This document shows positions 1 through 8,901 of a stretch of 62,877 nucleotides of DNA, one piece after another. How positions within the stretch are numbered: position 1 is the first letter of the stretch; every line of letters starts with the position of its first letter. Source of the stretch: CAYUQT01 sp964596165 (GTDB lineage Bacteria; Planctomycetota; Phycisphaerae; UBA1845; JAFGLZ01); the NCBI GenBank assembly GCA_964596165.1, contig CAZQTW010000038.1, positions 1 through 62,877 of the forward strand, in the 5' to 3' direction. The position numbers and the translations under genes are program-made. Under the pieces are notes generated by a model, which worked only from the letters and a program-made list of their open reading frames with translations, was not told the DNA's origin and did no database searches.

Positions 1-1
1 C

Positions 2-523
2 GCGGCCGACATCTTCGCCAACACGGGCGGCGTGATGGAAGCGGCGTTGCGCACGGCCTACGAGATCGTCACGGGCAAGTCGCTGCCCTTCGAGAACCTG
101 CATGTCAAACCCATCGAGGGACTCGAGGGAATCAAGGAGGCGGCGATCACCATTCAGGAGACCGTTCCCGATTGGTCGTTTTTGAAGGGCGCCACCGTCC
201 GGGTTGCGGTCGCACACGGACTCGGAAACGCGCGTGCCTTGATCGAGCGTATCCGCAGTGGCAAGGCTCAATATCACTTCGTCGAGGTGATGACTTGCCC
301 CGGCGGCTGCATCGGCGGCGGCGGTCAGCCTCGGATGACGACGAATGAAGTCCGCATGAAGCGCATTCAGGCCATCTACAAGGAGGACGAAGGCAAAAAG
401 CTCCGGAAGTCCCACGAGAACCCGGAGATCAAGCAGATCTACGACGAGTTTCTCAAGAAGCCGTTGGGTGAGAAGTCGCACCATCTGCTCCATACGAAGT
501 ATCAACCCCGGACGAAGGTGTAG
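2..523 (+). CDS. hydA: [FeFe]-hydrogenase large subunit, C-terminal part (5' truncated by window)
   Basis: Only the last 173 residues are in the window; the frame is open from base 2, so the gene starts upstream. The product is the catalytic subunit that reversibly reduces protons to H2 at the H-cluster. The third H-cluster signature is present (MTCPGGCIGGGGQP near base 286), including the CxxxC pair that binds the cubane and bridges to the diiron site. The GGVMEAALRTAYE motif precedes it. The C-terminus carries the hydrogenase small-subunit-like domain, with the pattern SHENPEI...YDEFLKKPLG...HLLHTKY. An ATG or GTG near base 32-35 is internal to the domain and is not the true start. The next gene begins 12 bases after the stop, so this is the upstream member of the hyd operon. 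Whether it is the subunit of a bifurcating trimer cannot be seen here. Confidence 0.95.
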   Translation, partial: AADIFANTGGVMEAALRTAYEIVTGKSLPFENLHVKPIEGLEGIKEAAITIQETVPDWSFLKGATVRVAVAHGLGNARALIERIRSGKAQYHFVEVMTCPGGCIGGGGQPRMTTNEVRMKRIQAIYKEDEGKKLRKSHENPEIKQIYDEFLKKPLGEKSHHLLHTKYQPRTKV

Positions 524-535
524 CGTTATGGTGAC

Positions 536-2578
536 ATGAGCGTTGTCTCGACCATCCCGGAGAAGTGCAAGCGGTGCTACACCTGCGTGCGGGAGTGTCC
601 CGCCAAGGCGATCAAGGTGGAGCACGGCCAGGCGGTGGTCATCGAAGACAGGTGCATCGCCTGCGGCAACTGCGTGAAGGTCTGCGCTCAGAACGCCAAG
701 GCCATCACCGACTGCACCCCCCGTATCTGGGAAATGCTGCGCGGAAAGGAGCGGGTCTTCGCGTGTTTGGCCCCCTCCTTTCCCGCGGCATTCCATCCCG
801 TCGATCCCCTCAAGATCATCAGCGCCGTTCGGCGCCTTGGATTCGCCGAGGTTTGGGAGGTCGCCTTCGGGGCCGAACTGATCAGCCGCGCCTATAGCTC
901 GTTGTTTCGTAAGTCACAACAGGCCGGCCGACAGGTCATCGCGACGAGTTGCCCTGCCATTGTCGCCTTCGTTGAAAAGCACATGCCGTCGCTGCTCCAC
1001 GCCCTGGCTCCCATTGTCTCGCCGATGGTGGCCACGGCTCGTGCCATTCATCAACGGCACGGTCCGGATGTCCGCGTCGTGTTCATCGGACCGTGCATCG
1101 CAAAGAAGAACGAGTTCCGAGATCCCAACGTCGCCGGGGTCGTGGACGGCGTCCTTACGTACGCCGAACTCTCGGCCATGTTCCGAGCCGCCGACATCGA
1201 CCCCACAAAGCTCTGTGAGAGCTTCTTTGACGGACCTCGCTGCCATCTGGCTCGATCGTTTCCGATCTCCGGTGGACTTCTGAAGTCCGCCGGCTTAAGC
1301 CAGGACGTGCTCGAGAATGATATCGTTGTGACCGAGGGCAAGAGTCGCGTGCTGGCCGCCCTCGAGGAGGTGGACGGCGGCCACAGCCAGGCCAAGCTCT
1401 TTGACGTCCTGTTCTGCAACGGTTGCATCAACGGCCCCATCATGACGAATGAACTCAGCACCTTCGCTCGGAAGGAGATCGTCGCCGACTTCGCCGTCGA
1501 ACAAAGCCGCCATACCACGCAGCGCGAAATGGCGGAAGCGCTGGCCGAGTTCGAGAACCTCGATTTGAGTCGATCCTTCACCACGGAGAACCTGGAGCTC
1601 CCCAAGCCCTCGGAGGAGGAAATCGCGGCGGCGCTGGCCAGCATGCGGAAGCTTCCGCCCGAGAATCAGCTCAACTGCGGTGCCTGCGGATACACGACCT
1701 GCCGGGAGAAGGCCATCGCGGTCTGCCAGGGGCTGGCCGAACCGGAGATGTGCCTCCCCTATCTCGTTGAGGAATTGGAGGCGACTTGCCAGCGCCTGCA
1801 GCGGTCGCATCAAGAGCTCGCTTCGGCCCAGCATCGGCTGGTCGAATCCGAAAGGCTCGCTTCCATGGGTCAGCTCTCGGCGGGCGTCGCCCACGAGATC
1901 AACAACCCCCTGGGTACTATCTTGCTTTATTCGCATCTCTTGCTCAAACAACTCCCCGACGGAGACCCCGACCGACCCGAGTTGCAGATGATTGTGAAGG
2001 AAGCCACCCGCTGCAAGGAGATCGTCAGGGGGCTCTTGGATTTCGCGAGGCAATCGCGTGTCTCCAAGGAACCTACGAGACTCAGCGACCTGATTGCGGA
2101 CGTCTTGTCGATCATGTCGGCAAAAGCCGAACCCGCAGGCGTACACCTGACTTCCGATATCCCGACAGATTTGCCCACCATGATGGTGGATGGCGCCCAG
2201 ATCAAGCAGATGCTGGTGAACCTTGTGGACAATAGCATCGATGCGGTGTCGGAAGGGGGCACGGTGTGCGTTCGCGCAAGCGTGACGCCTCGCCAGGACG
2301 CCGTCGAGATCACGGTGACGGACAACGGCTGCGGGATACCTAAGGAAGACCTGTCGAAGGTCTTCACGCCGTTCTTTACGACCAAACCGATGGGCAAGGG
2401 CACGGGACTCGGACTGGCCATCGCCTATGGCATCGTCAAGATGCACTCCGGAGAGATCACGGCTGAGAGTGAAATCAACCGGGGATCCAAGTTCACCGTC
2501 CGAATCCCCATCGGGCACGACAAAGAGGGGCGTGCCGTTGGGTCGTTCGAACCCAGTCACGCCGAATTCACCATCTGA
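536..2578 (+). CDS. Histidine kinase with ferredoxin and H-cluster-like hydrogenase sensory domains
   Basis: A 680-residue protein with this domain order: two [4Fe-4S] ferredoxin motifs (Cys11/14/17/21 and Cys40/43/46/50); an iron-hydrogenase large-subunit domain (about 70-310); a four-cysteine Fe-S domain of the PF04060 type (Cys381/384/389/406); a short coiled region; HisKA with the phospho-acceptor H453 in AHEINNP; and a HATPase_c domain with N box near 562-567, DNGCG at 596-600 and GKGTGLGL at 620-627. The hydrogenase domain keeps cysteines of the three H-cluster loops (TSCP at 139, GPC at 187, CNGC at 294/297). It has only one cysteine in loop 1, where catalytic enzymes have TSCCP, and CxxC instead of CxxxC in loop 3. 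It is therefore more likely a sensor of H2 or redox state than a catalyst. No membrane segment is seen, so it should be cytosolic. The ATG at 536 directly precedes the first ferredoxin motif. Confidence 0.9.
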   Translation: MSVVSTIPEKCKRCYTCVRECPAKAIKVEHGQAVVIEDRCIACGNCVKVCAQNAKAITDCTPRIWEMLRGKERVFACLAPSFPAAFHPVDPLKIISAVRRLGFAEVWEVAFGAELISRAYSSLFRKSQQAGRQVIATSCPAIVAFVEKHMPSLLHALAPIVSPMVATARAIHQRHGPDVRVVFIGPCIAKKNEFRDPNVAGVVDGVLTYAELSAMFRAADIDPTKLCESFFDGPRCHLARSFPISGGLLKSAGLSQDVLENDIVVTEGKSRVLAALEEVDGGHSQAKLFDVLFCNGCINGPIMTNELSTFARKEIVADFAVEQSRHTTQREMAEALAEFENLDLSRSFTTENLELPKPSEEEIAAALASMRKLPPENQLNCGACGYTTCREKAIAVCQGLAEPEMCLPYLVEELEATCQRLQRSHQELASAQHRLVESERLASMGQLSAGVAHEINNPLGTILLYSHLLLKQLPDGDPDRPELQMIVKEATRCKEIVRGLLDFARQSRVSKEPTRLSDLIADVLSIMSAKAEPAGVHLTSDIPTDLPTMMVDGAQIKQMLVNLVDNSIDAVSEGGTVCVRASVTPRQDAVEITVTDNGCGIPKEDLSKVFTPFFTTKPMGKGTGLGLAIAYGIVKMHSGEITAESEINRGSKFTVRIPIGHDKEGRAVGSFEPSHAEFTI

Positions 2579-2597
2579 GCCATGACCGGCGCGCGGG

Positions 2598-2603
2598 TAT
2601 AAT
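2598..2603 (+). promoter_or_regulatory. Perfect TATAAT box, possible internal promoter
   Basis: The 91-base gap between the sensor kinase and the receiver gene holds an exact TATAAT preceded by a GC-rich stretch. I see no convincing -35 box at 16-18 bases upstream, so this is only a candidate internal promoter for the two response-regulator genes and hydE. Confidence 0.25.
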
Positions 2604-2669
2604 AGCCGTCTGCCGGCCATACCGACCAGACTGGAACAACGTGCCGGCCGTTCCGAGGAATGCATCCGA

Positions 2670-3095
2670 ATGACAACAGGCAACGCATCGTTGATCATGG
2701 TTGTGGATGATGATCCGGACTTTCTGGAACTCTACCGTCGCACTCTGGAGTCCGGTGGCTACGTGGTCCGAACGGCCCGCGATCCCGGCGAAGCGATCGA
2801 GAGAATGGCCGCCGAGCCACCAGACGTGATTGTCTCCGACCTGATGATGAGTTCGCTCGACTCAGGGTTTTCGTTCGCCAAGGGCCTGCGTCAGGACGCC
2901 CGGTTCCGCCACATCCCCATCATCATTGTCACAGCGGCGAGCAGCCAGAGAGGGTTCGATTTCACCCCTCGCACGCCGGAGGAACTCACCGCCATGTGTG
3001 TCGATGCCTACTTCACCAAGCCCGTCCGTCCGGAAACCCTCTTGGCGAAGGTCGCCCAGCTACTCGAAGTCGCCACCAAGGAGCGCCATCCATGA
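2670..3095 (+). CDS. Single-domain response regulator (receiver)
   Basis: A 141-residue CheY-like receiver with no output domain. The acidic pocket is D13-D15, the likely phospho-acceptor is D57 (in VSDLMM), and the conserved lysine lies in the late FTKPVRP motif. It follows the H-cluster-like kinase by 91 bases and overlaps the next gene by four bases (ATGA), so the two are translationally coupled. A stand-alone receiver between two kinase-bearing proteins would fit a phosphorelay intermediate or a phosphate sink. This role is inferred from position; nothing in the sequence names its target. Confidence 0.88.
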   Translation: MTTGNASLIMVVDDDPDFLELYRRTLESGGYVVRTARDPGEAIERMAAEPPDVIVSDLMMSSLDSGFSFAKGLRQDARFRHIPIIIVTAASSQRGFDFTPRTPEELTAMCVDAYFTKPVRPETLLAKVAQLLEVATKERHP

Positions 3096-4576
3096 GCACT
3101 GAAACACCGCGAATCCTGGTCGTTGACGACGAGTTCGGTATGCGCGAAGGCTGCCGGAAGGTGCTCTCGGCGGAGGGGTATGGGGTCGAGACCGCCGAGG
3201 ATGGTGTGGCAGGACTGGAGTTGTTCATGCAGCACCCCGGCTTCGCCGCGGCGCTTGTTGACTTGAAGATGCCCCGCATGGGAGGCCTGGAGCTCATCGA
3301 GAAGATACGACATGTCGATCAGGACATCGTGCTTCTTGTAATCACGGCATACGCGACAATTGAGACCGCTGTGGAGGCCACCAAACGCGGCGCCTACGGC
3401 TATATCCCCAAACCCTTTACGCCGGACGAGCTCCTCCTACCCGTTCGCAACGGACTCGAACGGCGCTCCCTGACTATCGAGGCACGAAGGCTGCGCGAAG
3501 AGCAAGATCGGCGACTCCTTGAGATTGCCTTCGAACGCTCCAAGCTGAACACCATCATCAACTGCATGACCGACGGCGTACTTGTGATCAACCGCGACAA
3601 ACAGATCGTCCTGCGGAACGCAGCCGCCGCTCGGGCAATCTCCGGCCTCTCGGTGCTCACTGTTCCCGGGCCACTGGGCGACACGGGCTGCCGGGATCTC
3701 GAGACAGTGCTGAGCGAAGCCCTCAATCCGGAATGCCGGCCGATGATCGTGTCGCGGGAGCTCTCCGTACGTGACAAGACCTACATGGTCAACGCGAGTC
3801 CAGTGGCCGAATCAGGCGGGGACGTGCTCGGTGCGGTGGCCGTCCTGAGGGACATCACCGAGCTTAAGCGCTTGGAATCCACAAAATCGAGTTTTGTTTC
3901 AATGGTTGCTCACGAGATCCGCAGCCCCCTGGCGGCCATTGAGGGATACCTCGAACTCGTGCTCTCGGAGCGCGACTCGCCGCAAGCCTTGAAAGAAAAC
4001 GATCTTATAAACAAGGCCCTCATTCGAGCCCAGACTCTCCGCTGCATGGTCTCCGAACTGATCGGCCTGTCGGCCATGGAAACGGGGAATTTCCAAATAA
4101 CTCGCATACCCCTGGGCATCAAAGAGGTACTGACGGACGTAGTCAACACTTACAAAACGAGGGCACAGTATAAAGAAATCGGGGTGAGCGTCGATCTCGA
4201 TGCCTCGTCGGAATCCGCGAGGATTCTGGCCGACAAGAACGCAGTGACCGCAATACTGTCCAATCTGATCGATAACGCAATCAAGTACACCCCCGTACGA
4301 GGTCATCTCTCGGTGCGTGTCACGAAGGCGGAGGGTTGCCTTGATATTCACATCAAGGACGACGGTATCGGGATGAGCCCCGAGGAACAGTCCAAGGCCT
4401 TCGACGAGTTCTACAGGGCGAAAAACGATTTCACAGCCGACGTCCCGGGAACAGGCCTCGGACTGAGCATCGTCAAGCGACTCGTGGAGATGCATAACGG
4501 CAAGATTTCCCTGACGTCAGAACCCGGGGAAGGGAGTGAATTTGTGGTAAGCTTGCCGTTGGCCGAGCAAGGGTGA
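3092..4576 (+). CDS. Receiver - PAS-like - histidine kinase hybrid protein
   Basis: 494 residues. The ATG at 3092 overlaps the previous stop and is chosen because the receiver domain starts at once (RILVVDDE). The receiver has its phospho-acceptor near D57 (ALVDLKM) and the lysine in YIPKPF. A PAS-like segment follows (about 165-260, with NCMTDGVLVINRD). Then comes HisKA with H274 (VAHEIRSPLA) and a HATPase_c domain with NLIDNAIKY, DDGIGM and GTGLGLSI. There is no membrane segment. A receiver at the N-terminus of a kinase is the arrangement of relay proteins that take a phosphate from one kinase and alter the activity of another. Together with the two upstream genes it forms a signalling block inside the hydrogenase operon; its final output (DNA-binding protein) is not in the window. 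Confidence 0.88.
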   Translation: MSTETPRILVVDDEFGMREGCRKVLSAEGYGVETAEDGVAGLELFMQHPGFAAALVDLKMPRMGGLELIEKIRHVDQDIVLLVITAYATIETAVEATKRGAYGYIPKPFTPDELLLPVRNGLERRSLTIEARRLREEQDRRLLEIAFERSKLNTIINCMTDGVLVINRDKQIVLRNAAAARAISGLSVLTVPGPLGDTGCRDLETVLSEALNPECRPMIVSRELSVRDKTYMVNASPVAESGGDVLGAVAVLRDITELKRLESTKSSFVSMVAHEIRSPLAAIEGYLELVLSERDSPQALKENDLINKALIRAQTLRCMVSELIGLSAMETGNFQITRIPLGIKEVLTDVVNTYKTRAQYKEIGVSVDLDASSESARILADKNAVTAILSNLIDNAIKYTPVRGHLSVRVTKAEGCLDIHIKDDGIGMSPEEQSKAFDEFYRAKNDFTADVPGTGLGLSIVKRLVEMHNGKISLTSEPGEGSEFVVSLPLAEQG

Positions 4577-4586
4577 CAGAACCTCC

Positions 4587-5666
4587 ATGAACCGTGCGGA
4601 GATACTAACCTGGTTACGAGAGGACGACGAACGTCGACTCGAACAGTTGTGGTCGCATGCCGACGAGGTGCGCCGTGCCCACGTCGGCGACGAGGTGCAC
4701 TTGCGAGGACTGATCGAGATCTCCAACCATTGCGTACGTCAGTGCGAATACTGCGGCCTGCGAGCCGGTCATCGCAAGCTCAAGCGATACCGGATGTCCC
4801 TAGACGAAATCATGGAATGTGTGTCACAGGCCGTCGAGTTCGGCTATGGGACCGTGGTCCTGCAATCCGGAGAGGACTATGCCATCACCGCCCCGTGGAT
4901 GGCCGACCTCATTCGACGGATCAAGACAACCACACCTGTGGCGGTGACCCTGAGCCTCGGCGAGCGACCCGACGGCGATCTTGTCGCATGGCGCGAAGCC
5001 GGCGCAGACCGATACCTCCTTCGCTTCGAGACCTCGAATAGGCAATTGTATGAACGGATACACCCGTCCCTGCCCAATCGTCGGTCGGATCGCTTCGCGA
5101 TCCTTCGCACGCTTCGCGAGCTCGCGTACGAGGTGGGCAGCGGCATCATGATCGGGATTCCCGGACAGACCTACGAGGATGTCGCCAATGACATCGAGAT
5201 GTTCCGGGAGCTGGACCTCGACATGATCGGTGTAGGTCCGTTCATCGCGCACCCGGATACGCCGCTTGGCCGTCGGTCGCCGACCCTCGATCGATCGACC
5301 GAGGAACAGGTGCCCAATACGGAGTTGATGACCTACAAGGTCCTGGCGCTGGCCAGGATCGCGTGTCCCCGCGCGAACATCCCCAGCACAACCGCCCTGG
5401 CAACGCTTAACCGAGAACAAGGGCGTGAGCTCGGCCTTATGCGCGGAGCGAACATCGTCATGCCGAACCTCACGCCGCCCCGATACCGCGTGCAATACGA
5501 GATCTACCCGGCCAAGGCGTGCATCTTCGAGACCGCGCGCGACTGCCATGCGTGTCTGGTTCGACGGATCGAATCGGTCGGCAGGAGAATCGGCACAGGG
5601 CGGGGCGATGCCCCGGCATGGCAAGCCCGCCAAGCCGAGGAACCTTGTATGCCCCAGTCTGCCTAG
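4587..5666 (+). CDS. hydE: [FeFe]-hydrogenase H-cluster maturase HydE (radical SAM)
   Basis: A 359-residue radical-SAM enzyme, the usual HydE length. It acts in building the diiron subcluster of the H-cluster, taking the HydG-derived iron synthon towards the dinuclear site. The SAM [4Fe-4S] motif CxxxCxxC is at Cys49/53/56 (NHCVRQCEYCGLR). Near the C-terminus there is CX7CX2C (ACIFETARDCHAC), the ligand set of the optional second cluster seen in some HydE proteins. GEDY, GIMIGIPGQT and PNLTPPRYR are family motifs. The gene starts 10 bases after the hybrid kinase stop and is followed after 69 bases by hydG, so the maturation genes are co-transcribed with the sensory block. Confidence 0.95.
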   Translation: MNRAEILTWLREDDERRLEQLWSHADEVRRAHVGDEVHLRGLIEISNHCVRQCEYCGLRAGHRKLKRYRMSLDEIMECVSQAVEFGYGTVVLQSGEDYAITAPWMADLIRRIKTTTPVAVTLSLGERPDGDLVAWREAGADRYLLRFETSNRQLYERIHPSLPNRRSDRFAILRTLRELAYEVGSGIMIGIPGQTYEDVANDIEMFRELDLDMIGVGPFIAHPDTPLGRRSPTLDRSTEEQVPNTELMTYKVLALARIACPRANIPSTTALATLNREQGRELGLMRGANIVMPNLTPPRYRVQYEIYPAKACIFETARDCHACLVRRIESVGRRIGTGRGDAPAWQARQAEEPCMPQSA

Positions 5667-5735
5667 CTGTCCGGCTGCGGCGACAGGATGCACGGAGCGT
5701 TCCGAATTGGAACCCAAACGTAGGAAAGACGTGAC

Positions 5736-7136
5736 ATGACTCAGCAAGCTGCAACCGTTCCGATTGATGAGGCCCTGATCCACGACACCCTCGCCGCACG
5801 TCAAGGACACGACGCGGCACAGGTCCGGGAGGTGTTGGCCAAGGCGCTCGAGCTCAAGGGACTGGACCTGGCCGATATCGCCACGCTCGCGGGAATCAGT
5901 GATCCCGAATTGTTGGGCGAGACCTTCGGCGCGGCTCGGAAGGTGAAAGAGCTGATCTATGGTCGGCGCATCGTCTTGTTCGCACCGCTGTACATCTCCA
6001 ACTTATGCTCGAACGAGTGTCTCTACTGCGCCTTTCGCGCACGGAACCAAGAGGTCAAGCGTCGCGCCTTGACACAGGACGAAATTGCCCGGGAGGTGAA
6101 GCTCCTCGTGGAGCAAGGGCACAAGCGAATCCTGCTGGTGGCGGGCGAGTCCTATCCCCAGGAGGGCTTCAGCTACATCCTCAAGGCCATCGAAACCATC
6201 TACGCGATCAAGAGCGGGCGCGGCGAGATCCGACGCGTCAACGTCAACATCGCTCCACTAACCGTGGATCAGTTTCGCGAACTCAAGGCCGCCAAGATCG
6301 GCACCTTCCAGTTGTTTCAGGAGACCTATCACCGCCAGACCTACGCCCGGATGCACGTGGGCGGCAAGAAACGGGACTACGACTGGCGCGTAACGGCAAT
6401 GGACCGCGCCATGGAGGCGGGTATTGACGATGTAGGGATCGGTGTTCTGTTCGGCTTATTCGACTGGCGTTTCGAGATGCTCGCCATGATGCAACACATC
6501 CGTCATCTGGAAGATCGGTTCGGCGTCGGCCCGCACACCATCAGCGTCCCGCGGCTCGAGCCCGCCGTCGGGTCCGAACTGGCCAGCCAGCCTCCCCGCC
6601 CCGTATCCGACATCGACTTCCGCAAGATCGTCGCTATCCTTCGATTGGCAGTCCCCTATACGGGGATCATCATGTCGACGCGGGAGACGCCCAACCTTCG
6701 CCGCGAGACGTTCGCCCTGGGCGTTTCGCAGATATCCGGCGGGAGCCGGACCAATCCCGGCGGCTACTCGACGGACGAGGCTGAGTTCGAGACAAGTCAG
6801 TTCTGCGTCGGCGACCATCGGCCGCTCGACGCGGTCATTCGCGACGTGGCCTCGCTGGGGTACATCCCCTCCTTCTGCACTGCCTGCTACCGACTGGGCC
6901 GAACGGGGCCCGATTTCATGGAACTGGCGAAACCCGGCCAGATCAAGTATCGTTGCGATCCGAACGCCCTTTCGACGTTCATGGAATACCTCATTGATTA
7001 CGCCTCGCCCGAGACCCGAAAAGTCGGCGAGGGCCTCATCGAAGACGCATTGCAGAGCATGGACGACAGGCAGCGAAAAGCCTCCATGAGGCTGCTCGAC
7101 AAGGTGCGGGGGGGCGAGCGAGACGTCTATATCTAA
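5736..7136 (+). CDS. hydG: [FeFe]-hydrogenase maturase HydG (radical SAM tyrosine lyase)
   Basis: 466 residues, the normal length. HydG cleaves tyrosine and delivers CO and cyanide on an iron-cysteine synthon used for the H-cluster. The SAM cluster motif CxxxCxxC is at Cys91/95/98 (NLCSNECLYCAF). The C-terminal auxiliary-cluster motif CX2CX22C, specific to HydG rather than to the thiamine enzyme ThiH, is complete at Cys381/384/407. An AGGAAAG sequence lies about 8 bases before the ATG. The gene follows hydE and precedes the small TM1266-type gene by 55 bases. Confidence 0.96.
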   Translation: MTQQAATVPIDEALIHDTLAARQGHDAAQVREVLAKALELKGLDLADIATLAGISDPELLGETFGAARKVKELIYGRRIVLFAPLYISNLCSNECLYCAFRARNQEVKRRALTQDEIAREVKLLVEQGHKRILLVAGESYPQEGFSYILKAIETIYAIKSGRGEIRRVNVNIAPLTVDQFRELKAAKIGTFQLFQETYHRQTYARMHVGGKKRDYDWRVTAMDRAMEAGIDDVGIGVLFGLFDWRFEMLAMMQHIRHLEDRFGVGPHTISVPRLEPAVGSELASQPPRPVSDIDFRKIVAILRLAVPYTGIIMSTRETPNLRRETFALGVSQISGGSRTNPGGYSTDEAEFETSQFCVGDHRPLDAVIRDVASLGYIPSFCTACYRLGRTGPDFMELAKPGQIKYRCDPNALSTFMEYLIDYASPETRKVGEGLIEDALQSMDDRQRKASMRLLDKVRGGERDVYI

Positions 7137-7191
7137 GGCTCTTTGAATGGCGCCGACCCATAGCCGGCGACACTCACGTGGGAGATCACTT

Positions 7192-7452
7192 GTGGGCAAG
7201 CACATTATCTTGGGAATTCACATCACCAACCGCACCAAAAAGGCCGCCGATGTCCAGAGGCTGTTCACGGAGTACGGCTGCAACATCAAGACGCGACTCG
7301 GCCTGCACGACGTCCATGACGACTATTGCTCCCCGGCCGGACTTATTCTGCTGGAGACGTACGGCGACGAGGCCAAGTCGGCTGAACTGGCCGACATGTT
7401 GAGCCAGATCCAGGGCGTCGAGGTTCAGAAGATGGTTTTCAGGCACGACTAG
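7192..7452 (+). CDS. TM1266-family iron-only hydrogenase system putative regulator
   Basis: A small (86-residue) ACT/NikR-C-like protein with the features of the TM1266 family found with hydEFG genes: GIHITNR near the start, the mid-protein segment containing IKTRLGLHD, GLILLE, and a C-terminal GVEVQKMVF. The GTG at 7192 is preferred because GGGAG lies seven bases before it and the domain begins immediately. An ATG at 7147 would add 15 basic residues that do not look like part of the fold. The biochemical role of the family is not established; regulation of the hydrogenase system is inferred from genome context. Confidence 0.85.
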   Translation: MGKHIILGIHITNRTKKAADVQRLFTEYGCNIKTRLGLHDVHDDYCSPAGLILLETYGDEAKSAELADMLSQIQGVEVQKMVFRHD

Positions 7453-7473
7453 CCGATAGGCTCGGCCTTACCC

Positions 7474-8901
7474 ATGGAAATCACGTATCGAACTGAGACT
7501 GACTTCCTCGGCGAGGTGAGTGTTGCAGCATCCGCGCTCCACGGGATCCATACCGTACGCGCCCTCGAGAACTTCCCGCTGGCGGGCCGACCCGTTCATC
7601 CCGCTTTGGTCCGTGCCTACGGGACCGTCAAGCTGGCCTGCGCGATGACCAACCGAGCCCTTGGGGTATGGTCGGATGGCGTCAAGGCCGACGCCATCGA
7701 ACAGGCGTGCCGAGAGATGTCGCAGGGCCTTCTCGACTCCCACGTGATCGTCGATACGCTCCAGGGCGGCGCGGGCACCTCGACCAACATGAATGTGAAT
7801 GAGGTCCTGGCGAACCGAGCCCTTCAGATTCTCGGCGAGCCTCCGGGCAACTATCGGCGCGTCTCACCCTCCGACGACATCAACCTGCATCAGTCCACCA
7901 ACGATACGTATCCGACGGCGTTGAAGCTAGCGGCGATTCGCTTGATCCACGAGCTGGAGGATCGCGTCGTCGCCCTTCAGGAAGCGTTTCAAGCCAAGGA
8001 ACGCGAATTCCACCATGTCGTGAAGGTCGGCCGGACGCAACTGCAGGACGCCGTGCTGGTGACGCTCGGTAGAGAGATGGGCGCCTACGCGGAGGCGTTC
8101 AACCGCGACCGTTGGCGCATCTACAAGTGCGAGGAGCGGCTCCGGGTGGTCAATCTGGGTGGAACCGCCATAGGCACCGGACTGGCTGCGCCCCGGCAGT
8201 TCATCTTTCGCGTCGTGGATACGCTCCGCGAATTGAGCGGCATCGGCCTGGCGAGGGCCGAGAACCTGGTCGAGGCCACTCAGAACGTGGACGTATTCGT
8301 CGAGGTGTCCGGCATTCTCAAGGCTTGTGCGGCCTCGCTACTCAAGGTGTGCACGGACCTTCGATTGCTGTCCTCGGGACCGCAGGCCGGTCTCGGAGAG
8401 ATCCGGTTACCTCGGCGACAGGCCGGTTCGTCGATCATGCCGGGCAAGGTCAACCCCGTCATTCCCGAGGCCGTGTCCCAGGCCGCCATGCTCGTAATGG
8501 GTTACGATCAAACCATCGCGCTGGCTGCGGCTTCCGGCAGCCTCGAATTGAACCCGTTTGTTCCGCTCATCGCCAATTGCCTGCTCGAGAGTTGCTCGCT
8601 ACTCGCCCGGAGCTGCGAGATTCTCAGGAAGTATTGCGTTGAAGGAATTCAGGCCGACGCCGATCGCTGTCGTCGATATGTCGAGTCGTCCACGGCCACC
8701 GTAACGGCACTGGTTCCGGTCATCGGGTACGAGGAGGCGTGCCGGCTCGCCCAGACCGCCGAACGGACCGGCCAGAGTATCAAGCAGGTGACGATCGAAG
8801 CCGGGCTGATGACGGCCGAACAGTTTGACGATCTCGTTTCCCCCGAGGCCGTCTGTCGGTTGGGTTCGCCCACGTCGGCGAGGAAGAAAGCACATGGATA
8901 A
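7474..8901 (+). CDS. aspA: Aspartate ammonia-lyase (fumarase/aspartase superfamily)
   Basis: 475 residues. The enzyme deaminates aspartate to fumarate and ammonium. The superfamily signature GSSIMPGKVNP is intact. GGAGTSTNMNVNE and the HQSTNDTYPTALK loop match the aspartase/fumarase active site, and KVGRTQLQDAV is present. It lies 21 bases after the TM1266-type gene and overlaps hydF by 8 bases, so it is part of the hydrogenase maturation operon. Aspartase genes are known neighbours of hydEFG in other bacteria, and a supply of ammonium for the bridging aminodithiolate has been suggested. The alternative, a free-standing catabolic aspartase or a fumarase, is less likely given the tight coupling. 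Confidence 0.9.
   Translation: MEITYRTETDFLGEVSVAASALHGIHTVRALENFPLAGRPVHPALVRAYGTVKLACAMTNRALGVWSDGVKADAIEQACREMSQGLLDSHVIVDTLQGGAGTSTNMNVNEVLANRALQILGEPPGNYRRVSPSDDINLHQSTNDTYPTALKLAAIRLIHELEDRVVALQEAFQAKEREFHHVVKVGRTQLQDAVLVTLGREMGAYAEAFNRDRWRIYKCEERLRVVNLGGTAIGTGLAAPRQFIFRVVDTLRELSGIGLARAENLVEATQNVDVFVEVSGILKACAASLLKVCTDLRLLSSGPQAGLGEIRLPRRQAGSSIMPGKVNPVIPEAVSQAAMLVMGYDQTIALAAASGSLELNPFVPLIANCLLESCSLLARSCEILRKYCVEGIQADADRCRRYVESSTATVTALVPVIGYEEACRLAQTAERTGQSIKQVTIEAGLMTAEQFDDLVSPEAVCRLGSPTSARKKAHG

Noticed and set aside
1295..2698. Long minus-strand frame (467 codons) opposite the sensor kinase
   Set aside because: It mirrors a gene with clear Fe-S, HisKA and HATPase motifs. Its own composition is biased and has no domain. 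It is a codon-bias shadow of a GC-rich gene.
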